Of a stretch of 64,000 bases of DNA, positions 39,115 through 49,051 are shown one piece after another (the first letter of the stretch is position 1; every line of letters starts with the position of its first letter). The stretch covers positions 620,356-684,355 of the forward strand of contig JAJFKT010000026.1 in NCBI GenBank assembly GCA_021773075.1, written 5' to 3'. The position numbers were made by a program, and so were the translations under genes. The DNA comes from Woeseiaceae bacterium. GTDB lineage: Bacteria; Pseudomonadota; Gammaproteobacteria; Steroidobacterales; Woeseiaceae. The notes below the pieces were generated by a model, which was given only the letters and a program-made list of their open reading frames with translations, was not told where the DNA came from and searched no databases.

Positions 39115-40419
39115 ATGCGCAAGCTTGCTCTGCACTGGCAGATACTAATCGCGATCGTTCTGGCGTTTGCCGCCGGTCTCTGGATGTTCAGCGTCAAGAA
39201 CTCGACCGGCAGTCAGCCGTCGATATTCAGCGTCGAAATCCTGTCGATACTCAACTTTATCGGCAAGATATTTCTAAACGCCCTGAAGATGATCATAGTG
39301 CCGCTGATCACGTCCTCCATAATCGTTGGCGTAGCGGGTATCGGGTCCGGAGGAAACCTCGGCGCTCTCGGCGGCAAGACGCTGTTGTTTTACGCGACCA
39401 CGACGCTCGCCGCGATTCTCATTGGCTTGTTCGTTATCAATACGATTGGTCCCGGCTACATCGATGGCCAGCCGGCGAAGGATGCTTTGTCATTGTCGGC
39501 TTCTGTCGAAGAAGTTGAAGCGAAGGTCGGCGATAAGGGTGCTGGCGATGTTGCCGAAATCTTTGTTCGCATGGTGCCACCGAATATAGTGAAGGCGGCA
39601 GCTGACGGTCAGATGCTCGGTCTGATTTTCTTCGCGATTTTATTCGGCTATTTCATGACCCACCTCTCGCATGATTTTGCGGAGCCGCTGTTCAAGTTTT
39701 GGAACGGTATTTTTCACGTCATGATGAAGATGACCGAGTTCATCATGAAATTCGCACCGATCGGCGTGTTTGGGTTGGTTGGAGCGGTTATCGCTGAATC
39801 GGGCCTAAAAGCAACCGGTCCACTAGCGATGTTTGCCATTGCAGTTTTACTTGCACTTGGCCTGCATGCGTTTGGCACGTTGATGCTGCTGCTACGATTT
39901 GTCGGCCGCGTCAATCCGTTGAAGACGCTGATCGGTGGTTCTCAGGCGATGTTAACGGCGTTCTCGACTGCATCTTCGTCGGCGACCTTGCCGATTACGA
40001 TGGAAAGCGTTGAAGACAATATCGGCGTGTCGAATAAGGTTTCGAGTTTTGTGTTACCGCTGGGTGCAACCGTCAATATGAACGGTACCGCGTTGTATGA
40101 GTGTGCTGCGGCACTATTTCTCGCACAGGCATACGGACTTGATCTAACGTTTGCAGTGCAGTTCACCATTGTCGCCATCGCATTGATGACCTCAATCGGT
40201 GTCGCCGGTGTGCCATCTGCATCGCTGGTCGCTATCGCCATTATTCTGGCCGCGATTGGAATTCCGCTGGAGGCGATCGGTGTGTTAATGGTCTTTGATC
40301 GCATCCTCGACATGTGCCGTACCAGCATTAATGTCTGGGGTGACATGTGCTGCGCGACGATTGTGGCGCGACTCGAAGGCGAGGAAACGAACGTTGCTAT
40401 CGGATCACCGACCAACTAA
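39115..40419 (+). CDS. Dicarboxylate/amino acid:cation symporter (DAACS family)
   Basis: A sodium- or proton-coupled importer of glutamate, aspartate or C4-dicarboxylates at the inner membrane. The 434-residue product has at least eight hydrophobic segments and two re-entrant loops. Family signatures are the serine-rich ASSSATLPITM, LPLGATVNMNGTALYE and the C-terminal FDRILDMCRTSINVWGD. GltP-like and DctA-like members cannot be told apart here. It converges on fabI, with a long inverted repeat between. Confidence 0.93.
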   Translation: MRKLALHWQILIAIVLAFAAGLWMFSVKNSTGSQPSIFSVEILSILNFIGKIFLNALKMIIVPLITSSIIVGVAGIGSGGNLGALGGKTLLFYATTTLAAILIGLFVINTIGPGYIDGQPAKDALSLSASVEEVEAKVGDKGAGDVAEIFVRMVPPNIVKAAADGQMLGLIFFAILFGYFMTHLSHDFAEPLFKFWNGIFHVMMKMTEFIMKFAPIGVFGLVGAVIAESGLKATGPLAMFAIAVLLALGLHAFGTLMLLLRFVGRVNPLKTLIGGSQAMLTAFSTASSSATLPITMESVEDNIGVSNKVSSFVLPLGATVNMNGTALYECAAALFLAQAYGLDLTFAVQFTIVAIALMTSIGVAGVPSASLVAIAIILAAIGIPLEAIGVLMVFDRILDMCRTSINVWGDMCCATIVARLEGEETNVAIGSPTN

Positions 40420-40422
40420 CAG

Positions 40423-40496
40423 GCTGCAGGACCGGGAAAGTATTTCAATTCGACTGTGTCCCGTGGAGAAGTGAAATACTTTCCCGGTCCTGCAGC
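40423..40496. repeat. 25-bp perfect inverted repeat, 3' of fabI and the symporter
   Basis: Arms 40423-40447 and 40472-40496 are perfectly complementary over 25 bases around a 24-base spacer. The right arm is followed by TTTT. Placed between two convergent stops, it may work as a bidirectional terminator. The long exact arms and defined spacer also resemble a REP/MITE-like element. A similar structure lies at 41371-41453. Confidence 0.85.
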
Positions 40497-40503
40497 TTTT
40501 CTG

Positions 40504-41298
40504 CTAATCGTCGTCGAACACCATTCCCATGATGTTGGAACCAGCATCGACAAACGTCGTTTCACCCGTAATGCCACTGGCAAGATCTGAACACAGGAAC
40601 GCGGCGGTATTGCCGACCTCTTCAATCGTTACGGTACGGCGCAGCGGCGATGATTTCTCGGCGTAGTTCAGCATTTTGCGAAATCCAGCGATACCAGCAG
40701 CAGCCAAAGTCTTCACAGCGCCTGCAGAGATTGCGTTGACCCTAATTCCCTTTGGTCCAAGATCGGCCGCCAGAAAGCGTACACAAGACTCCAGGCTCGC
40801 CTTGGCAAGCCCCATGACGTTGTAGTTGGGGACAACCTGCGTGGCGGCGTTGTACGTCAGGGTCAGAATCGATCCGTTCTGGCCTTCCATCATCGGCAGA
40901 CCAGCTTTCGCGAGCGCTGCCAGGCTGTACGCGGAAATGTCATGTGAAATGGCATAGCCTTCACGCGTAATCGATTCGACGAAACCACCGGCTAACTGCT
41001 CGCGGGGTGCAAAGCCAACCGAGTGGACGAGAATATCGAGCCCGTCCCACGACTTGCCGAGAGTTTCGAAAACTGCGTCGATCTCGTCGTCGGATGTGAC
41101 GTCACAAGGGAATAGCAGATCGGTATTCTGACCGAGGCGTGCAGACAGTTTCTCAACGCGGCTTTGCAGCTTCTCGTTCTGGTAGGTGAACGCGATATCG
41201 CAACCTTCGCGGGCGAAAGCCTCTGCGATACCTGCGGCGATGGAACGTTCGCTCGCGACGCCAACGATTAGTGCCTTTTTGCCGGCCATGAAACCCAT
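40504..41298 (-). CDS. fabI: Enoyl-[acyl-carrier-protein] reductase (NADH)
   Basis: Performs the last step of each fatty-acid elongation cycle. The 264-residue product starts [20 protein letters not shown], and carries the FabI catalytic Tyr-x6-Lys in [11 protein letters not shown] plus the SVGFAPRE loop. Length and motifs are those of the triclosan-sensitive FabI class. It is a lone gene bracketed on both sides by long inverted repeats. Confidence 0.98.
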   Translation of the reverse strand: MGFMAGKKALIVGVASERSIAAGIAEAFAREGCDIAFTYQNEKLQSRVEKLSARLGQNTDLLFPCDVTSDDEIDAVFETLGKSWDGLDILVHSVGFAPREQLAGGFVESITREGYAISHDISAYSLAALAKAGLPMMEGQNGSILTLTYNAATQVVPNYNVMGLAKASLESCVRFLAADLGPKGIRVNAISAGAVKTLAAAGIAGFRKMLNYAEKSSPLRRTVTIEEVGNTAAFLCSDLASGITGETTFVDAGSNIMGMVFDDD

Positions 41299-41370
41299 TA
41301 TTTATTCCTACGAGAGTATTTAGGCGGCCATTCTACATCGAAATTGGCATTGCGTTACAAATGGTCACAG

Positions 41371-41453
41371 GGTCGGCGGGCGAGATATTGTTTACTGGAA
41401 TGGCTCCCTTCGGTCCGCTTTATTTCCTGTAAACAATATCGCGCCCGCCGACC
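41371..41453. repeat. 25-bp inverted repeat with one mismatch, between mltD and fabI
   Basis: Arms 41371-41395 and 41429-41453 pair at 24 of 25 positions around a 33-base spacer. It lies 22 bases past the mltD stop and 73 bases before the fabI start, both on the minus strand, so it may terminate mltD or influence fabI leader transcription. The sequence differs from the element at 40423, but the arm length and the GC-rich outer/AT-rich inner layout are the same. Confidence 0.85.
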
Positions 41454-41475
41454 TTATGATGATTGGTGGTGCCTG

Positions 41476-43113
41476 TTAGCTGGATTGGGCGGTTACGTCC
41501 ACGTACATGGTCAGTTTTTGGCCCGGCCGTAGCAGTTTGTTTTTGTCGATCTTGTTCCAGCGTGCGATTTGATCGATGCCGACCCGGAATCTGCGAGCGA
41601 TGAGATATAACGAGTCGCCGCTTCTGACGGTGTAATTGAGTTTACGCGTTGTGTTGCCGAGTGCTTGTGTCGGTGAGGTTCTTGGTGCATTGACGAGTGC
41701 CGCACTTGCTGCGCTGCTCCACACCACGAGTTTCTTGCCGATAGACAAAGTGTCACGCGGTGCCATGCCGTTCCATGCTGCAAGCTGACGCGTCGTGACT
41801 TTGTATTTCTGGCTGATCGTCCAGAATGACTCACCGCTGCGAACAATGTGTTCGACCTTGTTTCCGTCGCGCCTGCGGTTCTGTGTTTTCGCGAGTCGTG
41901 CGTCAGCACTCTTGCTATAAGCGCTTAAGGGTTTGGTCGCGACGGGAATCATCAAGTGATGGCCTGCGCGAATCGTGTTTCCGCGCAAGTTGTTCGCCGA
42001 TCGAATCGTCGAGACAGTTGTATTGTAGCGTTCTGCAATCTGCGAGATCGCTTCGCCGTTTTTTACCTTATGACGTTGCCAGCGTACGCGTTCCGATTCG
42101 GGCACTTCATTGAGCGCAGCGATGAATTGGCCGACGACATCGATCGGCATCACCAGGCTGTGTGGACCGGACGGGTCCGTCGACCAGCGGTTATAACCCG
42201 GGTTGTACTGATACACGGTGTCGACGTCGACGCCGGCTAATTCTGCGGCCAGCGCCAAATCAAGTTGCCCACCGATATCCGCGACCATGAACTGCGCTTC
42301 GTCTACTACGACGGGTAAGGTCAGATTGTATTTCGCCGGATCAGAAACAATCTCAACCAGTGCCAGCAACTTGGGCACGTACATGCTGGTCTCTCTCGGC
42401 AGTTTCAGGTTCCAAAAATCAATCGGCTTGTTCGCGCTCGTATTGCGCCGTACGGCGCGGCGAACGTTGCCCTCGCCGGAATTGTAAGATGCAATCGCGT
42501 TTAGCCAGTTGCCGTTATTGAATTTGTACAGGTACTCGAGGTAGTCGAGCGCGGCACGGGTCGAGTCGACAACATCGCGTCGACCGTCATACCACCAGTT
42601 CTGTTTAATACCAAAACGTTTAGCAGTGCCTGGAATCATTTGCCAGAGGCCAGCAGCGCGGCCATGCGAATACGCGAAAGGATCGTAGGCGCTTTCAACG
42701 ATCGGCAGCAGAGCAAGTTCCAGCGGCAGTTCGCGGCGTTCAAGTTCAGCGACGATATACGGCAAATAACGTTGCGCACGTGTAAACACGCGTTGCATGT
42801 ATTCCGGGTGCTTAGCGAACCACTTTTTCTCGGCTTCGGTGCGGTGGTTGTCGACATAGGTCAGATTGAACCCGCGCCTGAGTTTGGCAATCACGTCATC
42901 GGGGCCAACCGGACTCGATTCGAGATTGAATCCTGCAACCGGTGAGATCAACGTCAAAGTGGGCGCTGCATCCTCATCGCCAGCGTTGACCACTTTCGCG
43001 GTCCCTGCCAGGGTCGTCGTTGGGCCGATCAACAAAAAGGCGACGCCGACGGCGCCACAGGTGGCAAATCTCTGCGATAATCGCCGTATCGGCGCTGACA
43101 TTAAGTTAAGCAT
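41476..43113 (-). CDS. mltD: Membrane-bound lytic murein transglycosylase D
   Basis: Cleaves peptidoglycan glycan strands to 1,6-anhydro ends. The 545-residue product has a signal peptide (about 1-37), a lysozyme-like SLT domain (about 110-260) with Glu140 in LLPIVESAYDP and SHGRAAGLWQMIPGTAKRFG, and three C-terminal LysM repeats beginning near HKVKNGEAIS, HIVRSGESFW and YTVRSGDSLY. A lipobox is not clear; ATGs at 43113 and 43101 are both possible starts. It diverges from the methyltransferase gene, as in the E. coli mltD-gloB-yafS-rnhA region. Confidence 0.95.
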   Translation of the reverse strand: MLNLMSAPIRRLSQRFATCGAVGVAFLLIGPTTTLAGTAKVVNAGDEDAAPTLTLISPVAGFNLESSPVGPDDVIAKLRRGFNLTYVDNHRTEAEKKWFAKHPEYMQRVFTRAQRYLPYIVAELERRELPLELALLPIVESAYDPFAYSHGRAAGLWQMIPGTAKRFGIKQNWWYDGRRDVVDSTRAALDYLEYLYKFNNGNWLNAIASYNSGEGNVRRAVRRNTSANKPIDFWNLKLPRETSMYVPKLLALVEIVSDPAKYNLTLPVVVDEAQFMVADIGGQLDLALAAELAGVDVDTVYQYNPGYNRWSTDPSGPHSLVMPIDVVGQFIAALNEVPESERVRWQRHKVKNGEAISQIAERYNTTVSTIRSANNLRGNTIRAGHHLMIPVATKPLSAYSKSADARLAKTQNRRRDGNKVEHIVRSGESFWTISQKYKVTTRQLAAWNGMAPRDTLSIGKKLVVWSSAASAALVNAPRTSPTQALGNTTRKLNYTVRSGDSLYLIARRFRVGIDQIARWNKIDKNKLLRPGQKLTMYVDVTAQSS

Positions 43114-43141
43114 CGGGCCATCCTACTGAGGCGGGAAAGTT

Positions 43142-43930
43142 GTGCAAGTGGATCGTTCACAATTAACGCAAAATTGGCTGCAAACGCCGCTTGGCGCAGC
43201 GTTGCTGCGGCAGGAAGTCCGCGTGGTCGAGGAGGCAATGGACGGCGTTTTCGGTGAGCAATGTCTGCAACTCGGTATCTGGGGTGAAAACCGCACATTC
43301 CTGCGTCTTACGCGGACTCAGCGTTGCTCTGTCATCGCTGAATCAAGTTTCGGCGCGCCTTCAGCTATCGGCGATTTACACCGTCTTCCGGTCGAAAGCG
43401 ACTCCATTGATGCTGTTTTGCTGCCGCATACGCTGGATTTCAGCGATCGGCCACACGCGGTCCTGCGTGAGGTGGACCGTGTGCTGCGCCGCGACGGCCG
43501 CCTGATAATTCTGGGCTTCAAGCCGGGTGGACTCTGGGGACTGCGCAGATTGATACCCGGCGCGGGCATGCCGCCCGGCGCGGACCACCTGATTTCAGAC
43601 CGACGCCTCAAGGATTGGCTAAAACTTCTCGATATGCGCATTCAAGGCACGTCACGCTACTTTTTCCGCTGGCCGTTGCCAGGCAACAAAGCGCGTGGGT
43701 CGAAAATGTGGGAACGGCGCGGTAAGGCATGGTGGCCCGAGTTGGGCGCTTGCTATATGCTCTCGGCGCAGAAGCGAGTCAGCACATTGACACCGGTGAA
43801 GCCGCTTTGGCGGATAGAGCCGAAGGTCGTCGCAGGGCTCGCAGAACCATCAACCCGAATCTCTCAAATATCACGAATCCGCTTTGACCGACGCAAATTT
43901 GACCGACCAAAACTTGACCCCGGCAATTGA
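43142..43930 (+). CDS. SAM-dependent methyltransferase, YafS-like
   Basis: A class I methyltransferase of 262 residues with a GTG start. A type 11 methyltransferase core is visible from [19 protein letters not shown] to [14 protein letters not shown], although the N-terminal glycine-rich SAM loop is weak ([13 protein letters not shown]). Position next to mltD, rnhA and dnaQ is that of E. coli yafS, whose substrate is unknown. The C-terminus is basic with a small repeat ([14 protein letters not shown]) that arises where it overlaps rnhA. Confidence 0.83.
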   Translation: MQVDRSQLTQNWLQTPLGAALLRQEVRVVEEAMDGVFGEQCLQLGIWGENRTFLRLTRTQRCSVIAESSFGAPSAIGDLHRLPVESDSIDAVLLPHTLDFSDRPHAVLREVDRVLRRDGRLIILGFKPGGLWGLRRLIPGAGMPPGADHLISDRRLKDWLKLLDMRIQGTSRYFFRWPLPGNKARGSKMWERRGKAWWPELGACYMLSAQKRVSTLTPVKPLWRIEPKVVAGLAEPSTRISQISRIRFDRRKFDRPKLDPGN

Positions 43931-44363
43931 GATCTACACCGACGGTGCCTGCAGGGGGAATCCTGGACCGGGTGGCTGGGGTGCGCTGCTGATTGCGGGA
44001 AAGCACCGCAAAGAGATGCACGGTGGCGAGCCCGAGACGACGAACAATCGCATGGAGCTCACGGCTGCCATCGAAGCGCTTAACGCTTTGAAGGACCCGA
44101 GCGGCGTAATTTTGTATACAGACTCCAAATACGTCATGGACGGCATCAACAAGTGGATGCCAAACTGGAAAGCGCGTGGTTGGAAAACGGCCGCGAAAAA
44201 GCCGGTTAAGAATAAGGATCTTTGGCAGGCACTGGATGAGGCCGTCGGTCGCCACGAGATCGACTGGCGCTGGGTGAAAGGCCACGATGGCAATCCCGGT
44301 AATGAGAAGGCGGACGATCTCGCGAATGTGGGGATCGATCAAATGGAAGTGCGCAAATCATGA
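43884..44363 (+). CDS. rnhA: Ribonuclease HI
   Basis: Degrades the RNA strand of RNA-DNA hybrids. The catalytic carboxylates are in YTDGAC, MELTAA, TDSKYV and EKADDLA, and [12 protein letters not shown] is conserved. No ATG is available: TTG codons at 43884, 43899 and 43914 are the only starts, giving 159, 154 or 149 residues, with the last closest to the family N-terminus. The 5' end lies inside the methyltransferase gene by 17-47 bases, and the stop overlaps the dnaQ ATG. Confidence 0.95.
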   Translation: MTDANLTDQNLTPAIEIYTDGACRGNPGPGGWGALLIAGKHRKEMHGGEPETTNNRMELTAAIEALNALKDPSGVILYTDSKYVMDGINKWMPNWKARGWKTAAKKPVKNKDLWQALDEAVGRHEIDWRWVKGHDGNPGNEKADDLANVGIDQMEVRKS

Positions 44364-45085
44364 GGCAGATCGTTCTCGACACGGAAACGACTGGCTTATC
44401 GGCGGCTCAGGGCCACCGAATTATCGAAATCGGCTGCCTTGAGCTCATTGATCGTCGCCTGACCGGGAGAGAGTTTCATCGTTTTCTGAATCCGGATCGT
44501 GACATCGATCAGGGGGCAGAAGCGATTCACGGAATCAGCCGCGCGGATCTCGAAACGGAACCACGATTTCCCGAGATCGCTGATGAATTCCTGGCATTCA
44601 TCAAAGATGCTGAGCTCATAATTCACAACGCAACGTTCGATGTTGGCTTTCTGAATCATGAGCTCAAGCGCATGAAGCATCCGCTGCCAGCCATCGAAGA
44701 TCACGCGTCGGTACTCGACACGTTGACGATGGCACGTGGGATGCACCCCGGACAGCGCAACAGTCTTGATGCCTTGTGCAAACGTTACGAGGTCGATGCG
44801 ACCAAACGGGATGTTCATGGCGCACTGATCGACTCCGAATTACTGGCGAACGTGTATTTGGCTATGACAGGCGGACAAACCGCCTTACTTCTGGATGAAG
44901 ATGGCGACGACTATGTCGATCCCGACGTCGCCGGTCATCACGCAGGTGACCCGATGCAAGACGTTAATTCAGCCGAGATTGCAGATCTCGTAGTGATCAA
45001 AGCCACGGCGGATGAAATCGCCGCGCACGACGTCATCATCGAGAAAATTCGTAAAACCGGTGCGTGCGTCTGGGATATTGACTAG
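44360..45085 (+). CDS. dnaQ: DNA polymerase III epsilon subunit (3'-5' proofreading exonuclease)
   Basis: Provides replication proofreading. The 241-residue product has ExoI DTETTG, Exo[16 protein letters not shown] and Exo[17 protein letters not shown], a DEDDh arrangement. The C-terminal region, which contacts the alpha subunit in E. coli, is diverged and acidic. The ATG overlaps rnhA's TGA. In E. coli rnhA and dnaQ are divergent; here they run in tandem, as in several other gammaproteobacteria. Confidence 0.96.
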   Translation: MRQIVLDTETTGLSAAQGHRIIEIGCLELIDRRLTGREFHRFLNPDRDIDQGAEAIHGISRADLETEPRFPEIADEFLAFIKDAELIIHNATFDVGFLNHELKRMKHPLPAIEDHASVLDTLTMARGMHPGQRNSLDALCKRYEVDATKRDVHGALIDSELLANVYLAMTGGQTALLLDEDGDDYVDPDVAGHHAGDPMQDVNSAEIADLVVIKATADEIAAHDVIIEKIRKTGACVWDID

Positions 45086-45135
45086 TATTGGAGGTTCGCT
45101 CCGGGGGGAGCGCTAGCAATAGGGATAAGAATTTT

Positions 45136-46644
45136 ATGGCCCATACGATGGCAGCGGCACTGCGCGCAAATTTTCTCGGCAATTCTCCGGACTGGTACAA
45201 GCTGACGATAATTGGGTTTCTGATTATCAATCCATTCCTGGTCGTGCTCGACCCGTTCGTTGCAGGTTGGGCATTCGTTCTCGAGTTCATATTTACACTC
45301 GCGATGGCGCTGAAATGCTATCCGTTGCAGCCGGGTGGCTTGCTTGCCATACAAGCCATATTGCTTGGATTGACAACACCGGAACACGTGTTTATCGAGG
45401 CCGAGCACCAGTTCCCGGTCATCATGTTGCTGATGTTCATGGTCGCAGGTATTTATTTCCTGCGCGAGATGCTGCTTTATACCTTCACTAAGATCCTGCT
45501 CGGGGTTCGTTCCAAGGTATTGCTGTCACTCATGTTTTCGTTCGCTGCGGCGTTCCTGTCGGCGTTCCTCGATGCTTTGACCGTTACGGCGGTCATTATC
45601 ACGGTGGCGGTCGGTTTCTACGGCGTCTACCACAAAGTCGCTTCGGGCAAGCAATTCCATCACGACCACAATCATGGCACTGACGACGAGGTCATCGAAC
45701 TGCACCGCGAGGATCTCGCGCAGTTTCGTGCATTTCTCCGCAATCTGATGATGCATGGCGCCGTGGGTACGGCGCTCGGCGGCGTGACTACATTGGTTGG
45801 TGAGCCGCAGAATCTCCTGATCGCAAAAATAATGAGTTGGGAGTTCGTCGAGTTCTTTATGCGCATGGCTCATATATCGATGCCCGTATTGCTTGTCGGC
45901 CTGATCACATGTGCGCTGCTTGAGGTATTTAAGGTATTTGGCTATGGCGCGAAATTGTCGGACAAAGTGCGTGAGGTTCTGGAGTCTTATGATGAAGAAA
46001 TGACGTCAAAACGCACGCGCAAAGACAGCGTCGTGATCGTCGTGCAGGCGGTCGTAGCGCTGCTGCTGGTGCTCGCACTGGCGACGCACTCGGCGGAGCC
46101 CGGCATCATCGGCTTGATGGTTATCGTATTGGCGACAGCGTTCAATGGCGTCGTCGAAGAACATCGCTTGGGTCACGCTTTCGAAGAGGCGTTACCGTTT
46201 ACGGCATTGTTGGTCGTGTTTTTTGGCATAGTCTCTGTGATTGCTGATCTGAAGCTGTTTTCGCCAATACTCGAGTGGGTAATGGCCTACGACGGCAAGA
46301 CGCAAGAGGCATTGTTCTTTGTAGCTAACGGATTATTGTCGATGATTTCCGACAACGTATTCGTTGCCACCGTGTATATCAATGAAGTGAATCAATATTA
46401 TCTGGCAGGCGATATAACGAGAGAACAATTTAACCAACTGGCCGTCGCGATCAACACGGGTACCAATATTCCGTCCGTTGCAACGCCGAATGGCCAGGCG
46501 GCGTTCCTGTTCCTGCTGACTTCGGCTTTGGCACCTTTGATTCGTCTATCCTACAGCCGTATGGTCGTCATGGCGTTGCCGTATACAATCACAATGAGTA
46601 CCGCCGCTCTGCTGGCGCTATGGTATATGCCGAGCTTCATCTAA
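45136..46644 (+). CDS. nhaB: Na+/H+ antiporter NhaB
   Basis: Exports sodium in exchange for protons at the inner membrane. The ATG at 45136, preceded by AGGGATAAG, gives 502 residues beginning [22 protein letters not shown], matching the NhaB N-terminus; the longer frame adds 16 poor residues. About ten or more hydrophobic helices and the conserved [23 protein letters not shown] are visible. It fits a salt-exposed habitat. Confidence 0.96.
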   Translation: MAHTMAAALRANFLGNSPDWYKLTIIGFLIINPFLVVLDPFVAGWAFVLEFIFTLAMALKCYPLQPGGLLAIQAILLGLTTPEHVFIEAEHQFPVIMLLMFMVAGIYFLREMLLYTFTKILLGVRSKVLLSLMFSFAAAFLSAFLDALTVTAVIITVAVGFYGVYHKVASGKQFHHDHNHGTDDEVIELHREDLAQFRAFLRNLMMHGAVGTALGGVTTLVGEPQNLLIAKIMSWEFVEFFMRMAHISMPVLLVGLITCALLEVFKVFGYGAKLSDKVREVLESYDEEMTSKRTRKDSVVIVVQAVVALLLVLALATHSAEPGIIGLMVIVLATAFNGVVEEHRLGHAFEEALPFTALLVVFFGIVSVIADLKLFSPILEWVMAYDGKTQEALFFVANGLLSMISDNVFVATVYINEVNQYYLAGDITREQFNQLAVAINTGTNIPSVATPNGQAAFLFLLTSALAPLIRLSYSRMVVMALPYTITMSTAALLALWYMPSFI

Positions 46645-46692
46645 AGGCTACAGTCGCGTCACACGCTTCAGTGCGAACTACGACCGGAATTC

Positions 46693-46719
46693 GGGCTCTG
46701 GATATGATATCTAGAGCCC
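46693..46719. repeat. Near-perfect 27-base palindrome before the UDP-sugar dehydrogenase gene
   Basis: Two 13-base arms (GGGCTCTGGATAT and ATATCTAGAGCCC) with one mismatch meet at a single central base. It ends 21 bases before the start codon and has no T-run, so an operator or a leader hairpin is as likely as a terminator for nhaB. Confidence 0.7.
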
Positions 46720-46740
46720 TGATTCGTAAAGAGACCATCA

Positions 46741-48021
46741 ATGTTCTTTGACATCAATAACATCCGTATTGGCATTATCGGTCTCGGCTATGTCGGCCTG
46801 CCACTCGCTGTCGAGTTTGGCAAGAAATATCCGACTGTCGGCTTTGATATCAAGGCCGGTCGAATCGCGGAACTGGAGAGCGGTGTTGACTCAACGCTGG
46901 AGTGCTCCAGCGAGGAATTAGCCGAGGCGGGGCAGCTCAGTTACTCGTCCAACGCTGCAGAAATTGAGGACTGCAATTTCTATATTGTGACGGTGCCGAC
47001 ACCCATCGGTGACAGTAACCGACCATTGCTGACACCACTCAAATCGGCGAGCAAATTGCTCGGCGGGGTTATCAAAAAAGGCGACGTCGTCGTTTACGAG
47101 TCGACGGTCTATCCGGGTGCAACTGAAGATTTTTGCGTTCCGTTCATTGAGCAGGAATCCGGACTGAAAATGAACGAGGATTTTTTCCTTGGCTACAGCC
47201 CGGAGCGAATCAATCCGGGTGACAAGGAACACCGCTTGCCGTCAATTCTAAAAGTGACGTCGGGTTCGACCGTGGAAGCTGCCGACTTTATCGATTCTGT
47301 ATACGCCTCGATCATTACGGCGGGCACTCACAAGGCATCCAGCATCAAGGTCGCTGAAGCCGCGAAGGTCATCGAGAATACCCAGCGCGATGTAAATATC
47401 GCACTGGTGAATGAACTGGCAATGATTTTCGACCGGGTCGGTATTGATACCGAGGAAGTTCTCGAAGCGGCTGGAACGAAATGGAATTTCCTGCCGTTTC
47501 GCCCGGGACTCGTAGGCGGGCACTGTATCGGCGTTGACCCGTATTATCTCACTTACAAAGCACAGCAGCTCGGATATCACCCGCAGATGATTCTCGCCGG
47601 GCGACGAATTAATGACAACATGTCCTTATACATTTCGTCGCAGGTCGTAAAACTCATGCTCAAGAAAGGTATTCAACCGGCCGGCGCGAAGATTCTGATC
47701 CTTGGATTAGCCTTCAAAGAAAACTGCCCCGATGTTCGCAACACCAAGGTCGTCGATATTGTCGGCGAAATGACGTCCTACGGTGCTGCAGTCGACGTTT
47801 GTGATCCCTGGTGCGATGCCGAAGAGGCGAAGCGCGAATACGACCTCGACCTCGTCAGTGAGCCCCGGAAAGGCGCGTACGATGTTGTGATTATTGCGGT
47901 CGCGCATGACGAGTTTCGTGCCTTGGGCGCGGAGGGCATTCAGGCTTTCGGCAAGGACACGTCAGTCCTGTACGACATCAAATACGTATTGCGATCTGAC
48001 CTCGTTGACGACAGACTTTGA
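46741..48021 (+). CDS. tviB: Nucleotide-sugar dehydrogenase (TviB/WbpO type)
   Basis: Oxidises UDP-GlcNAc or UDP-GalNAc at C6 to the uronic acid, a precursor for capsule or O-antigen. The 426-residue product has NAD-binding [18 protein letters not shown], the [10 protein letters not shown] and SPERINPGD motifs and catalytic Cys262 in [13 protein letters not shown]. The closest family by motif is TviB/WbpO rather than UDP-glucose dehydrogenase, but substrate is inferred. It is followed after 4 bases by the epimerase gene. Confidence 0.92.
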   Translation: MFFDINNIRIGIIGLGYVGLPLAVEFGKKYPTVGFDIKAGRIAELESGVDSTLECSSEELAEAGQLSYSSNAAEIEDCNFYIVTVPTPIGDSNRPLLTPLKSASKLLGGVIKKGDVVVYESTVYPGATEDFCVPFIEQESGLKMNEDFFLGYSPERINPGDKEHRLPSILKVTSGSTVEAADFIDSVYASIITAGTHKASSIKVAEAAKVIENTQRDVNIALVNELAMIFDRVGIDTEEVLEAAGTKWNFLPFRPGLVGGHCIGVDPYYLTYKAQQLGYHPQMILAGRRINDNMSLYISSQVVKLMLKKGIQPAGAKILILGLAFKENCPDVRNTKVVDIVGEMTSYGAAVDVCDPWCDAEEAKREYDLDLVSEPRKGAYDVVIIAVAHDEFRALGAEGIQAFGKDTSVLYDIKYVLRSDLVDDRL

Positions 48022-48025
48022 TCCT

Positions 48026-49030
48026 ATGAAAATACTAGTCACAGGCGCAGCCGGGTTTATCGGCTTTCACACCGCCAGGCAATTGCTTGAGCGTGGTGAC
48101 ACCGTTGTCGGCCTGGATAACTTTAATGATTATTACGATGTTGCGCTGAAGGAAGGCAGAGCAGACCTGCTTGCCGGTTACGGCAATTTCAGTATGGTTC
48201 GCCTGGATCTGGCTGATAGGGCGGGTATGGAAGCGCTGTTTGCAGAAGAAAAATTCGACAAGGTTGTGAATCTGGCTGCACAGGCCGGTGTGCGTTACTC
48301 CATCGAAAATCCGCATTCCTACATCGACAGCAACATCGTTGGATTCGTCAATATTCTTGAAGGCTGCCGCCATAACGATGTGAAACATTTGGTGTATGCG
48401 TCATCGAGCTCAGTCTACGGCGCGAACACGACGATGCCGTTTTCTATCCATCAGAACGTCGACCATCCGCTAGCGCTGTATGGCGCGACGAAAAAGGCGA
48501 ACGAATTGTTCGCACATACCTATTCAAATCTCTACGGCTTACCGACGACCGGCCTGCGCTTTTTCACTGTGTATGGCCCGTACGGTCGCCCGGATATGGC
48601 GTTGTTTCTATTTACGAAGAACATCATTGAGGGAAAACCGATCGATGTCTTCAATTACGGCAAGCACAAGCGTGACTTCACCTACGTGGATGATATTGTC
48701 GAGGGCGTCGTGCGAACGATGGACCACACAGCTGAACCGAACGCGGAGTGGGATGCTGCGACACCGGATCCGGGTACCAGTAACGCGCCGTATCGAATCT
48801 ACAACATAGGTAATCAACAGCCGGTCGAATTAATGGACTACATCGGCGCCATCGAGAAGACACTCGGCAAGACCGCTGAGAAAAATCTGTTACCGCTGCA
48901 ACCGGGTGATGTACCGGATACATGGGCAGATACAGAAGATCTGGCAACGGATGTTGGCTATCAGCCGAGCACGCCCATCGAAGTCGGTGTGAAGAATTTC
49001 GTAGAGTGGTATCTTGCGTTCTACAAGTAA
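48026..49030 (+). CDS. NAD-dependent epimerase (UDP-glucuronate 4-epimerase type)
   Basis: A short-chain dehydrogenase-fold sugar epimerase of 334 residues. The N-terminus [20 protein letters not shown] starts at 48026; the frame is open upstream inside tviB. The catalytic Tyr152 and Lys156 (YGATKKANE), Ser-rich YASSSSVYG and [14 protein letters not shown] are those of the CapI/LpsL uronate epimerases. With TviB it would interconvert UDP-uronic acids for surface glycan. Confidence 0.9.
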   Translation: MKILVTGAAGFIGFHTARQLLERGDTVVGLDNFNDYYDVALKEGRADLLAGYGNFSMVRLDLADRAGMEALFAEEKFDKVVNLAAQAGVRYSIENPHSYIDSNIVGFVNILEGCRHNDVKHLVYASSSSVYGANTTMPFSIHQNVDHPLALYGATKKANELFAHTYSNLYGLPTTGLRFFTVYGPYGRPDMALFLFTKNIIEGKPIDVFNYGKHKRDFTYVDDIVEGVVRTMDHTAEPNAEWDAATPDPGTSNAPYRIYNIGNQQPVELMDYIGAIEKTLGKTAEKNLLPLQPGDVPDTWADTEDLATDVGYQPSTPIEVGVKNFVEWYLAFYK

Positions 49031-49051
49031 TAGCTCGAAAAGCGCATAACC

